A stretch of 33,525 nt of DNA, from NCBI GenBank assembly GCA_003248805.1, contig QFQY01000079.1, positions 1 through 33,525 of the forward strand. The letters are read 5' to 3'. Source of the DNA: Chelatococcus sp. (GTDB lineage Bacteria > Pseudomonadota > Alphaproteobacteria > Rhizobiales > Beijerinckiaceae). Under the pieces are notes generated by a model. That model ran no database searches. It saw only the letters and a list, made by a program, of their open reading frames with translations, and was not told the DNA's origin. Shown piece after piece: positions 7,589 through 14,561 of this stretch (positions are counted from its first letter, which is position 1; each line of letters starts with the position of its first letter). Made by a program: the position numbers and the translations under genes.

Positions 7589-7629
7589 TAGAATATCGGA
7601 CTGAATATCGTATTCAGTCCGATATTCTA
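7589..7629. repeat. 41-bp perfect palindrome with three GAATATCG octamers
   Basis: tagaatatcggactgaata (7589-7607) is the exact reverse complement of 7611-7629, with a 3-base centre tcg. The octamer gaatatcg occurs at 7591-7598 and 7603-7610, and inverted at 7620-7627. It is markedly AT-richer than its surroundings and lies between the converging ends of mepA and the extensin-like gene. No T-run follows on either side, so a simple intrinsic terminator is not evident. It may be an operator-like protein-binding site, a cruciform, or a mobile-element trace. Confidence 0.9.
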
Positions 7630-7642
7630 ACTCTTTGATCTG

Positions 7643-7688
7643 GCATCGGCTTTTTCCGAAAACCGCGCTCCACTTTTCGGGCCGATGC
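7643..7688. repeat. Bipartite hairpin repeat of rhizobial type
   Basis: Outer stem gcatcggc/gccgatgc (7643-7650 and 7681-7688) and inner stem ccgaaaa/ttttcgg (7656-7662 and 7674-7680), with a ttttt bulge on the left and an 11-base loop. From memory, closely similar hairpins (tccgaaaaccg...cacttttcggg) are abundant between genes in Rhizobiales. It ends 2 bases from the stop codon of the - strand gene and may act as a 3'-end element for both converging genes. Confidence 0.7.
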
Positions 7689-7689
7689 T

Positions 7690-8820
7690 CTATCGCCTCA
7701 GCGTGCCGGTGCCGCGATAGGCGAAGGGGTCCTTCTGCGGCGTGATCGCGGGCTGTGCCTGATCGTAGCCCTCCTGGTCGAGGACGCCGGTGCCCTCGTC
7801 GTCGCCGACGATCATCTCCTCCGTCGGGGGCACGGCGCCCGGCAGGGCGAGCGGGCCGCCCGATTGGCTCGGCAACGGCTCCGGCCGATAGCGCGCGGGC
7901 GGGTTCAGCGGCGCGCTCGCCGGGCCCTCGATGTAGCGGCGCTGCATGTCGAGCGTCTGCGCCTGGCCATGGCTGGCGACGGGATAGCCGCCGCCCTGGA
8001 TCGTGCCCGGCGGCCGCATGCCCTGGCTCGGCTGCCGCAGCAGCGGCCCCTGGGCCACCACCGGCGCGAGCGCGAGAGGGGCCGCCGGCTGCGGCGCGCG
8101 CGCCGAGCTGTAGGGACGCGCCGGGTCCGGCGGCGGCAGGTTGTAGTTCGGGGTGTACTTGATCACCGGCTTGCAGATCTGGCGGCCCTTGGAATGGCGC
8201 GCCAGGTCGATGTGCAGATGATCGTAATGGAACAGGTCGGCGCCCGGTCCGAGCACCGTCGAATAGAGCTGGCAGGCGCCGATGAAGATCTCGCGCAGGA
8301 AGTTCTGCTCTTCGGGCGCGCCGCGCCAGCCGTCCTTGACCGTGACGACGCGGTTGTCGTTGAGGCGGAAGGAAAAGACGTCGACGGCGTTGCCATAGGC
8401 GTGCTCGGAGGTGCGGGAGGTGCCGGTGCCGTTGTTCATGGCCCGGCAGGAATAGGAGCCGGCCCTGATCTCGATCACCTGCGCGCCGAGGATGTTCATC
8501 GCGGCGGGCTGGACGACCTCGGCCAGCCACTTGTCGGTCGTCGCCACGATCGGGCAGGCCAGCGTGGCGGAGCTCGTCAGCGCGATGCCGCCATGGCTGA
8601 ACGCCGAGACCTTGAGCGGCTTCTCCATGCCGCAGGTGCCGGGCCCGTCGATAGGCTTCTCGCGCAGGCTGACATAGGAGCTGAGCTGGACCTCGCGGGA
8701 GGCCAGGCAGGCGGCTTCCGCCTGGTCGCGCCAGGCCGCGCGCTGGGGCTTCTGGAACTTGCCGCAGCCGGAGAGCGCGAGCAGTCCGAGCGCGAGGAGG
8801 GCGAGGTGTGAGCGTCGCAT
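7690..8820 (-). CDS. Extensin-like family lipoprotein (putative LAS-type peptidoglycan hydrolase)
   Basis: A 376-residue protein with a lipoprotein signal: basic start, hydrophobic core and lipobox LSGC with Cys19. The central domain (about residues 30-225) is the extensin-like C-terminal domain: SHGGIALTS, SEHAYGNAVDVFSF and FHYDHLHIDLARHSKG. His140, Asp147 and the HxH pair His201/His203 reproduce the H-x6-D...HxH metal site of LAS metallopeptidases, so a murein-hydrolase role is likely, although the family name comes from plant extensin similarity. The remaining 150 residues are Pro/Ala/Gln-rich and look disordered. It converges on mepA, which carries the same type of active site. Confidence 0.85.
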   Translation of the reverse strand: MRRSHLALLALGLLALSGCGKFQKPQRAAWRDQAEAACLASREVQLSSYVSLREKPIDGPGTCGMEKPLKVSAFSHGGIALTSSATLACPIVATTDKWLAEVVQPAAMNILGAQVIEIRAGSYSCRAMNNGTGTSRTSEHAYGNAVDVFSFRLNDNRVVTVKDGWRGAPEEQNFLREIFIGACQLYSTVLGPGADLFHYDHLHIDLARHSKGRQICKPVIKYTPNYNLPPPDPARPYSSARAPQPAAPLALAPVVAQGPLLRQPSQGMRPPGTIQGGGYPVASHGQAQTLDMQRRYIEGPASAPLNPPARYRPEPLPSQSGGPLALPGAVPPTEEMIVGDDEGTGVLDQEGYDQAQPAITPQKDPFAYRGTGTLRR

Positions 8821-9028
8821 GAGGGATCAAATGCGACCCGTTTCGTGAACGGTTTCTCAACCGGGTGAGCCCGCCGCGCCACAGCCCGATTAACTTCGCG
8901 AGCGCGGTTAACGCGGGCTGAATCGGGTTGCATGGCGGTTAACGGTGCCATCCGCGACGGCGCCTTCCGCCCTGGCGCGCTTCATGCGAGAGCAGTCGCG
9001 GTTGTGCATATCGCGAGAGGCTCGGGAC

Positions 9029-9256
9029 GTGACAGGCAAGGCGCGCTTCATCTTTCCGGTGCTGATGGCCGGCATCATGGCCTTCCTGATGACGGCCCTG
9101 GTGACCTGGCTCAATCTCGGCTTCCCCCCGGACTATCTGCTGCGCTGGATGCAGGCTTTCGCCGTCGCCTGGCCCTGTGCCGTCGGCGCCGCCTTCATCG
9201 CCATTCCGGTGGCGCGCGGCGCCACGAACCGAATCGTCTCGCTCCTGGGAGAATGA
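9029..9256 (+). CDS. DUF2798 family small membrane protein
   Basis: About 75 residues with two hydrophobic helices, FIFPVLMAGIMAFLMTALVTW and a second segment near AFAVAWPCAVGAAFIAIPVA (each quoted in part), separated by LNLGFPPDYLLRWMQ. The pattern helix, N-x-G-x-PPD-x-x-x-RW, helix is that of DUF2798 proteins; function unknown. The GTG start is chosen because gagagg lies 8 bases upstream and gives the family's usual length; an ATG at 8945 would add 28 residues with no hydrophobic or conserved character. The amidase gene starts 1 base after this stop, so the two are probably co-translated. Confidence 0.75.
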   Translation: MTGKARFIFPVLMAGIMAFLMTALVTWLNLGFPPDYLLRWMQAFAVAWPCAVGAAFIAIPVARGATNRIVSLLGE

Positions 9257-9257
9257 C

Positions 9258-10502
9258 GTGCTGAGCCTGCGTGGGACGCTGAGACGGATCATGGCCGGGG
9301 AGACGACGGCCGGCGAGGAACTGGCTGCCTGCGAGCAGCGCATCGCGGCGCGCGAAGACGACATCCTGGCCTTCGTCGACCGCGAGGAGCGGCTGGAGAC
9401 GGGCGACGGGCCGCTCGCCGGCATCGCCTGCGCGGTCAAGGACATCATCGACACGGCCGACCTGCCGACGCGCATGGGCTCGCCCATCTACGAGGACTGG
9501 TGCCCGCGCGCCGACGCCCCGATCGTCTCGGCGCTCAAAGCCGCCGGCGCCACCGTGGCCGGCAAGACCCATACGGCGCCCTTCGCCTTCATGGACCCGG
9601 CGCCGACGCGCAATCCCCATGATCTCTCGGCGACGCCGGGCGGCTCCTCCTCGGGCTCGGCCGCGGCCGTTGCGGCCGGCATGGTGCCGCTCGCCCTCGG
9701 GACGCAGACCGGCGGGTCGATCATCCGGCCCGCGGCCTTCTGCGGCGTGGCCGGCATCAAGCCGTCCTTCGGCCTGCTGCCGACCGTGGGCGTCAAGACG
9801 TTCTCCTGGACGCTCGACACGCTCGGCCTGATGGCTGCGAGCGCCGACGATCTCGGGCTCGCCCTGTCTGCGATCGCCCGACGGCCGGAACTCGACACCA
9901 GGCCGGTGGCCCTGCAGGGGCTGCGCATCGGCATCCACCGGCAAGGCTTCGCCGGGCCGGCCGAGCCGGAGGCGGAAACGGCTCTGGAGCGCGTCTGCGC
10001 GATCGCGGCGGAGGCTGGCGCGAGCCTGCAGCAGGTGGCCGAGGACGACGCATTCGTCCAGGCCAATGGCGCGCATGCGGTCATTCAGGAATACGAGGCC
10101 GCGCAGGCGCTGGCCTGGGAGTTCGCCAACCGCCGCGGGGAGCTGCCGCCGAAGCTCGCCGCCTATCTCGCCGTCGCGGGGGAGCGCACGGCGGCCGAGT
10201 ACGACACGGCCCGTTCCCTGGCGCGGCGCGGCCGCCTCGCGGCGCGGGATCTCTTCGCCGGGCTCGATGTCTTGCTGACCTATTCGGCTCCCGGAGAGGC
10301 GCCGCCGACGCTCGAATCGACGGGCGATCCGCGGTTCAACCGGCTCTGGACGCTGCTCGGCCTGCCCTGCGTGACGATCCCGGTGGCGCGCGGCCCGCGT
10401 GGACTTCCTGTCGGCGTGCAGATCATCAGCGGCTTCGGCGATGACGCGATGGCGCTGGGCGTGGCAAAAGCCTTGGAAATACTTGTTCCGAAAGCTCGCT
10501 GA
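9258..10502 (+). CDS. Amidase (amidase signature family)
   Basis: Hydrolase of the amidase signature family with a Ser-cis-Ser-Lys triad. Residues visible: Lys61 in CAVKDIIDT, Ser130 in TPGGSSSGSAAAV and the nucleophile Ser154 in QTGGSIIRPA. The Lys-to-Ser and 24-residue Ser-to-Ser spacings fit the family. At 414 residues it lacks the extra domain of urea-amidolyase type enzymes. The substrate is not evident; GatA is unlikely since gatB and gatC are absent here and the C-terminal region is short. The GTG start is preceded by gggaga and lies 1 base after the DUF2798 stop. Confidence 0.88.
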   Translation: MLSLRGTLRRIMAGETTAGEELAACEQRIAAREDDILAFVDREERLETGDGPLAGIACAVKDIIDTADLPTRMGSPIYEDWCPRADAPIVSALKAAGATVAGKTHTAPFAFMDPAPTRNPHDLSATPGGSSSGSAAAVAAGMVPLALGTQTGGSIIRPAAFCGVAGIKPSFGLLPTVGVKTFSWTLDTLGLMAASADDLGLALSAIARRPELDTRPVALQGLRIGIHRQGFAGPAEPEAETALERVCAIAAEAGASLQQVAEDDAFVQANGAHAVIQEYEAAQALAWEFANRRGELPPKLAAYLAVAGERTAAEYDTARSLARRGRLAARDLFAGLDVLLTYSAPGEAPPTLESTGDPRFNRLWTLLGLPCVTIPVARGPRGLPVGVQIISGFGDDAMALGVAKALEILVPKAR

Positions 10503-10651
10503 TCCATTTTATCCCCAATCCAGGTCAATGGTTTAACAGCTTTTTAGGGATGATCTTGGCTGCGCCGCCGGCCTGCCCCCGTTTCGCCCCCTTTCCAGCC
10601 CCCGCGGCATCTGATAGCGTCCACGACAGGTCCATGACAAAGGAGAGTGTG

Positions 10652-10735
10652 ATGAGCCTCACGCTACGTCTTGACCGTTTGGTCATGGGGGCGGCTTTCA
10701 TTTTCATGATGGCAATCGTTCTCGGAGCGTTCTGA
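10652..10735 (+). CDS. 27-aa single-helix membrane microprotein
   Basis: The ATG is preceded at 6 bases by aaaggag (10639-10645), one of the best ribosome-binding sites in the window. The product MSLTLRLDRLVMGAAFIFMM... has a short amphipathic, basic start and one hydrophobic helix (residues 10-26) ending GAF. The composition (three codons for Phe, four for Met in 27) differs from random GC-rich frames here. An in-frame ATG 18 bases upstream would place the ribosome-binding site inside the gene and is less likely. From memory, comparable short proteins recur in Rhizobiales, but I cannot verify this. Function unknown. Confidence 0.6.
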   Translation: MSLTLRLDRLVMGAAFIFMMAIVLGAF

Positions 10736-10779
10736 CGAAGTCAGTCTCGAGTCGCAAAGACCGCAAGAGCCTTAAGCCG

Positions 10780-10807
10780 CGCCGCCGGGACCCCCGTTCC
10801 GGCGGCG
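10780..10807 (+). terminator. GC-rich hairpin after the microprotein gene
   Basis: cgccgccgg (10780-10788) pairs with ccggcggcg (10799-10807) around a 10-base loop, 45 bases after the stop. Only two T residues follow, so termination strength is uncertain. Confidence 0.35.
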
Positions 10808-10872
10808 TTCGCATGCGGGGCCTCGGGCCCGCACATCCGACCGGCTTCGGCCTTTCGCCCGATGCTGTGGCG

Positions 10873-11172
10873 TCAGCTCTCGGGGCAGGGCGTTTCGCTC
10901 ACCGCCCAGGACATCATGTTCACCACGCGCCCGCACAGGGCCAGTCGCCGGCCCCGGGTGGTCCGGATGCAGGACGTGGCGCCCTCGGCGACCTTGCGGC
11001 CGTCGTTCCAGCAGAAGCAGAGCGGTTCGGGTGCCTGGGCCAGCCGCGGCGGCTCGAGCGCCGCCGCCGCCTCGTCCGCCTCAGCCGCGCCCGACATCAG
11101 GACGAGCGCGACGACCGCGACCAGCCAAAATGCCGGGCTCCTCGGGCGGAAGGTTGGCGCGCGGCCCGTCAT
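10873..11172 (-). CDS. Small cysteine-rich exported protein, 99 aa
   Basis: The N-terminus (residues 1-32) has a basic stretch, a hydrophobic core (WLVAVVALVLMSGAA) and an Ala-x-Ala-like end, so it is probably exported by Sec. The mature part is short and holds five cysteines: a CxC pair (52, 54) in LCFCWNDGRKVAEG, then C68, C80 in LALCGRVVNM and C96 near the end. This suggests disulfides or metal binding in the periplasm. A ggaggt site lies 5 bases before the ATG. I do not recognise a named domain; the block CWNDGRKVAEGATSC looks conserved rather than random. It is divergent from the Tim44-like gene. Confidence 0.7.
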   Translation of the reverse strand: MTGRAPTFRPRSPAFWLVAVVALVLMSGAAEADEAAAALEPPRLAQAPEPLCFCWNDGRKVAEGATSCIRTTRGRRLALCGRVVNMMSWAVSETPCPES

Positions 11173-11302
11173 GGCGACCTCCGAACGGGATCGTGACGAT
11201 AGGGCAGGCTAGCACGAAAGGGGCCTGCCACCAATTCGGGGCGCTCCGGACAGGCCGTCTTGCAAGAGCGGTGTTGCAGAAAATTGCGAAATCGCGCGTG
11301 CC

Positions 11303-11331
11303 TTGCGGCGCCGGACAGAGTTCCCCATATT
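11303..11331 (+). promoter_or_regulatory. Candidate sigma-70 promoter for the Tim44-like gene
   Basis: ttgcgg (11303-11308) and catatt (11326-11331) are separated by 17 bases and lie 38 bases upstream of the ATG. Boxes are partial matches to TTGACA/TATAAT. Confidence 0.35.
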
Positions 11332-11368
11332 CCCCTGCGTGAGCCCATGGCGGGCTCGTGGAGGAACC

Positions 11369-12349
11369 ATGTCACTGATTTCGCTCGCCCGGCGCGGACG
11401 CGCCATCGCCCTCGTCGCCGGAGCCCTGCTCCTGGTCCCCGTGGCGGCCGAGGCACGTCTCGGGGGCGGGAAGAGCATGGGCAGCCGCGGCACCTTTACC
11501 CGTAGCGCTCCGCCGCCGACGGCGACGACGCCGGGCGGCGGCCAGCAGTTCCAGCGCTCCGCGCCTTCGCCGTCGGTCGCCGGGCCTTCCGCCGCCGGTG
11601 CCGCCGCTCAGGCGGCGCGCCCGTCCATGGCCCGCAACCTGATGATGGGCCTCGGCGCAGGCCTCCTGGGCGCGGGTCTCTTCGGCCTTCTGTCCGGCGC
11701 CGGGTTCGGCGGTCTCGCCGGCTTCCTCGGCCTGATCGCGCAGGTCGCCCTGATCGGCGGCGCGATCTGGCTGGCGCTGCGCTTCTTCCGCCGTCGCAGT
11801 GCGCCTCAACTCGCGGGTGCCGGGGCGCCCTATGCCCGCGAGGCCTATGCGCCGCAGCAGCCCCAGCCGCGCGCCGCTGCCGCTTTCGGCGGTCTCGGTG
11901 GCGGCGTTGGCGGTGGCGCGGCCGCGCGCCCGGCGACGACGCCGATCCAGCTCGCCGCCGAGGACTTCACCAGCTTCGAACGCCTGCTGGGCGAGATCAA
12001 CGAGGCCTATTCGAACGAGGACGAGGCCGGCCTGCGCCAGCGCGTCACGCCCGAGATGTTCGGCTATTTCGACGAGGACCTCACGGCGAACGCCCGCAAG
12101 GGTCTGGTCGACCGGGTGTCCGACGTGAAGCTGCTGCAGGGCGATCTGTCGGAGGCCTGGCGCGAGGGCGACGCCGAGTATGCGACCGTGGCGATGCGCT
12201 TCAGCCTGATCAACGCGCTCTACGAGCGCTCGACCGGCCGCGTCGTCGACGGCAGCGCCACCGTGCCGCAGGAGGCGAAGGAGTATTGGACCTTCCTGCG
12301 CGAGCGTGGAGGCGCCTGGAAGCTCTCGGCGATCCAGCAGGCGAACTGA
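11369..12349 (+). CDS. Tim44-like domain protein (TimA type), exported/membrane
   Basis: The 326 residues begin with a signal sequence (ARRGRAIALVAGALLLVP... ending AEA) followed by the typical RLGGGKSMGSRGTFTRSAPP segment. A Gly-rich hydrophobic stretch (about 90-140) and an Arg-flanked helix GGAIWLALRFFRRR follow. The C-terminal 150 residues form the Tim44-like domain: DFTSFERLLGEINEAYSNED, VTPEMFGYFDEDL and WTFLRERGGAWKLSAIQQ (quoted in part). In mitochondria the domain tethers the import motor; bacterial TimA-type proteins share the fold, but their role is unsettled. The start has gagga 4-8 bases upstream. A strong terminator follows, so the gene is likely monocistronic. Confidence 0.88.
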   Translation: MSLISLARRGRAIALVAGALLLVPVAAEARLGGGKSMGSRGTFTRSAPPPTATTPGGGQQFQRSAPSPSVAGPSAAGAAAQAARPSMARNLMMGLGAGLLGAGLFGLLSGAGFGGLAGFLGLIAQVALIGGAIWLALRFFRRRSAPQLAGAGAPYAREAYAPQQPQPRAAAAFGGLGGGVGGGAAARPATTPIQLAAEDFTSFERLLGEINEAYSNEDEAGLRQRVTPEMFGYFDEDLTANARKGLVDRVSDVKLLQGDLSEAWREGDAEYATVAMRFSLINALYERSTGRVVDGSATVPQEAKEYWTFLRERGGAWKLSAIQQAN

Positions 12350-12372
12350 AGCGCCGGCCTCGAAAGAAGCCG

Positions 12373-12406
12373 ACGGCCGGGGGCGACCCCGGCCGTTTTC
12401 GTTTTC
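12373..12406 (+). terminator. Rho-independent terminator of the Tim44-like gene
   Basis: acggccgggg (12373-12382) pairs perfectly with ccccggccgt (12387-12396) around gcga, followed by tttcgtttt. It lies 24 bases after the stop codon. Confidence 0.92.
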
Positions 12407-12491
12407 GGGTGTCGCGCGGCGGCGAAGCGTCCTATAGCCGCATCGGTGCCCCCGCAGGGCCGGTCGTCTTTCGGTTTCGGAGTTTCCCTTC

Positions 12492-13307
12492 ATGAGCGAC
12501 ATGCGTCTCGTCGTCGTCGGCGCCGCCGGGCGGATGGGCCGAATGCTGATCCGCGCGGTCATCGAGACCCCGGGCTGCCGGCTCGCCGCCGCGATCGAGC
12601 GGCCGGGCTCGGAGATGCTGGGGCAGGATGCCGGGGTGCTCGCCGGGCTGCCGGCCATCGGCGTGCCGGTCACCGAGGACGCGCTCGCGGCCTTCGTCGA
12701 GGCCGATGGCGTGCTCGACTTCACCGCGCCCGAAGCCACGATCGCCTTCGCCGCGCTCGCGGCGCAGGCGCGCATCGTCCATGTCGTCGGCACGACCGGG
12801 CTCGGTCCGGAGCATCTCGCCCGGCTCGAGGCGGCGGGGCGCCACGCGACGATCATCCGCTCGGGCAATATGAGCCTCGGCGTCAACCTGTTGGCGGCGC
12901 TCGTCCGCAAGGTGGCCGCGACGCTCGATACCGACTGGGACATCGAGATCGTCGAGATGCATCACCGCATGAAGGTCGATGCCCCGTCGGGCACGGCGGT
13001 GCTGCTGGGCGAGGCGGCGGCCGAGGGGCGCAAGGTCGATCTGGCGCAGGCGCGCGTGGCGGTGCGCGACGGCCATACCGGCGCGCGCGAGCCCGGCACG
13101 ATCGGCTTCGCCACGCTCAGGGGCGGCACGGTCGTGGGCGAGCACAAGGTCATCTTCGCGGGGGCCGGCGAGCGGCTGGAGCTCAACCATCTCGCGGAGG
13201 ATCGCGGGCTCTTCGCGCGGGGCGCGATCAAGGCGGCGCTCTGGGGGCGGGGCCGCAAGCCGGGGCTGCATTCCATGGCCGACGTGCTCGGCCTCGACAG
13301 CCTCTGA
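12492..13307 (+). CDS. dapB: 4-hydroxy-tetrahydrodipicolinate reductase
   Basis: Cytosolic NAD(P)H-dependent enzyme of the diaminopimelate and lysine pathway, acting after DapA. The 271 residues show the N-terminal dinucleotide site GAAGRMG (10-16), the GTTG turn (100-103), and the DapB signature EMHHRMKVDAPSGTA with the catalytic His157 and Lys161. Length and motifs are standard. A cggag site lies about 9 bases before the ATG. alkB begins 4 bases after the stop, so they probably share a transcript. dapE, a later step of the same pathway, lies 10 kb away. Confidence 0.97.
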   Translation: MSDMRLVVVGAAGRMGRMLIRAVIETPGCRLAAAIERPGSEMLGQDAGVLAGLPAIGVPVTEDALAAFVEADGVLDFTAPEATIAFAALAAQARIVHVVGTTGLGPEHLARLEAAGRHATIIRSGNMSLGVNLLAALVRKVAATLDTDWDIEIVEMHHRMKVDAPSGTAVLLGEAAAEGRKVDLAQARVAVRDGHTGAREPGTIGFATLRGGTVVGEHKVIFAGAGERLELNHLAEDRGLFARGAIKAALWGRGRKPGLHSMADVLGLDSL

Positions 13308-13311
13308 GCGA

Positions 13312-13938
13312 ATGGGCGCGCGCCTGTCCGTCGCGCCGGGTGTCCTGCATTGGCCGGGCCATCTCGGCCCGGACGAACAGGCCGCCCTCGTCGCGGAACT
13401 GCGGGAGGTGGCGCGCAGCGCGCCCTTCTTCCAGCCGTGCATGCCGCGGACCGGCAAGCCCTTCTCCGTGAGAATGACGAATTGCGGCTCGCTCGGCTGG
13501 GTTTCCGACGCGGCGGGCTATCGCTACCAGCCGAACCATCCCGAGACGGGAGAGCCCTGGCCGCCGATTCCGGCCGCGCTGCTGCGTGCCTGGGACGAGC
13601 TGGCGGGCTATCCGCACCCGCCCGAAGCCTGCCTCGTCAATTTCTACGGGGCGGATGCGAAGATGGGCCTGCATCAGGACCGGGACGAGCAGGATTTCGA
13701 CGCGCCCGTGCTGTCGCTCTCGCTGGGCGACACCGCGATCTTCCGGGTCGGCGGCACGAGCCGTGGCGGAAAGACGGTCTCGCTGAAGCTCGCCTCGGGC
13801 GACGCGCTGCTGTTCGGGGGCGAGGCGCGGCTCGCCTATCACGGCATCGACCGCATCCTGGCCGGCTCCTCGGGGCTGCTGCCGCAGGGCGGCCGGATCA
13901 ACCTGACCTTGCGGCGCGTGACGAAGCCGGGAGGCTGA
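13312..13938 (+). CDS. alkB: AlkB family alpha-ketoglutarate-dependent dioxygenase
   Basis: Fe(II)/2-oxoglutarate dioxygenase that oxidatively demethylates alkylated bases in DNA and RNA. The 208 residues show the iron ligands His121 and Asp123 in GLHQDRDE and His177 in YHGIDR, and the 2-oxoglutarate arginines Arg195 and Arg201 in GRINLTLRRV. FSVRMTNCGSLGW and VNFYGADAKMGLHQD are typical of bacterial AlkB. The start 4 bases after dapB has only a weak ribosome-binding site inside the dapB end, which suggests coupling. No ada gene is nearby. The stop touches the stop of the converging TRIC-type gene. Confidence 0.93.
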   Translation: MGARLSVAPGVLHWPGHLGPDEQAALVAELREVARSAPFFQPCMPRTGKPFSVRMTNCGSLGWVSDAAGYRYQPNHPETGEPWPPIPAALLRAWDELAGYPHPPEACLVNFYGADAKMGLHQDRDEQDFDAPVLSLSLGDTAIFRVGGTSRGGKTVSLKLASGDALLFGGEARLAYHGIDRILAGSSGLLPQGGRINLTLRRVTKPGG

Positions 13939-14559
13939 TCAGCCGTTTCCCGAGCCGGGCAGGGCCGGAAAGCGCCAGCCGAGCAGGAGCGAGCCGGCGC
14001 GCAGGCCGAAGCCGGCCGCGATGCCGCCCAGCGTCACCAGCATCGGCGCCAGGCCGAGATGGGCCAGCAGCGCGGTCGCGGCAGCGCCGGCCGCCGCCGC
14101 GGTGACGTAGAAATCCCGGCTCCACAGGACCATCGGGCGTTCTCCGGCGAGGATGTCGCGCAGGATGCCGCCGAAGGTGCCGGTCATGGCGCCGAGCGCG
14201 ACGGCCGACAGGAGGGGAGCGCCGGAGGCCAGCGCCTTCAGCGTGCCGGCGACGGCGAAGAGCGCCATGCCGGCCGCGTCGGCCCAGATCAGCAGGCGCT
14301 TGCCGGCCCAGCCTTCCAGCATGCCGGGCCGCGTATAGGCGAGCGTCCAGGCGGCGAGCGCCACCCCGATGCAGACGACGACGTCGGTGGGGACGACGAC
14401 CCAGAAGACCGGGCGGTCGAGCAGGAGGTCGCGCAAGGTCCCGCCGCCGACGCCGGTGACGGTGGCGAGCAGGACGAAGCCGAAGGGGTCCATGCCCTTG
14501 CGCGCGGCGACGATGGCGCCGGTCAACGCGAAGATGGCGATGCCGGCGACCTCGATCAC
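13939..14559 (-). CDS. Trimeric intracellular cation (TRIC) channel family protein (UPF0126)
   Basis: Integral membrane protein of 206 residues with about seven hydrophobic helices in two repeats. Each repeat carries the family's glycine-rich motif: TGVGGGTLRDLLLDRPVFW in the first and TGTFGGILRDILAGERPMVL in the second (quoted in part). Prokaryotic TRIC proteins form homotrimeric potassium-permeable channels. The start is GTG, 2 bases after the grpE stop, so it is probably translated from the grpE message. Its 3' end abuts alkB on the other strand with no space between stop codons. Confidence 0.92.
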   Translation of the reverse strand: MIEVAGIAIFALTGAIVAARKGMDPFGFVLLATVTGVGGGTLRDLLLDRPVFWVVVPTDVVVCIGVALAAWTLAYTRPGMLEGWAGKRLLIWADAAGMALFAVAGTLKALASGAPLLSAVALGAMTGTFGGILRDILAGERPMVLWSRDFYVTAAAAGAAATALLAHLGLAPMLVTLGGIAAGFGLRAGSLLLGWRFPALPGSGNG

Positions 14560-14561
14560 GC

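Noticed and set aside
8945..9028. Longer start for the DUF2798 gene at an ATG
   Set aside because: The added residues are polar and not family-like, while the GTG has gagagg at the right distance.
11372..12943. A 523-codon open frame on the - strand opposite the Tim44-like gene and dapB
   Set aside because: It crosses a strong terminator and two real genes and shows no domain.
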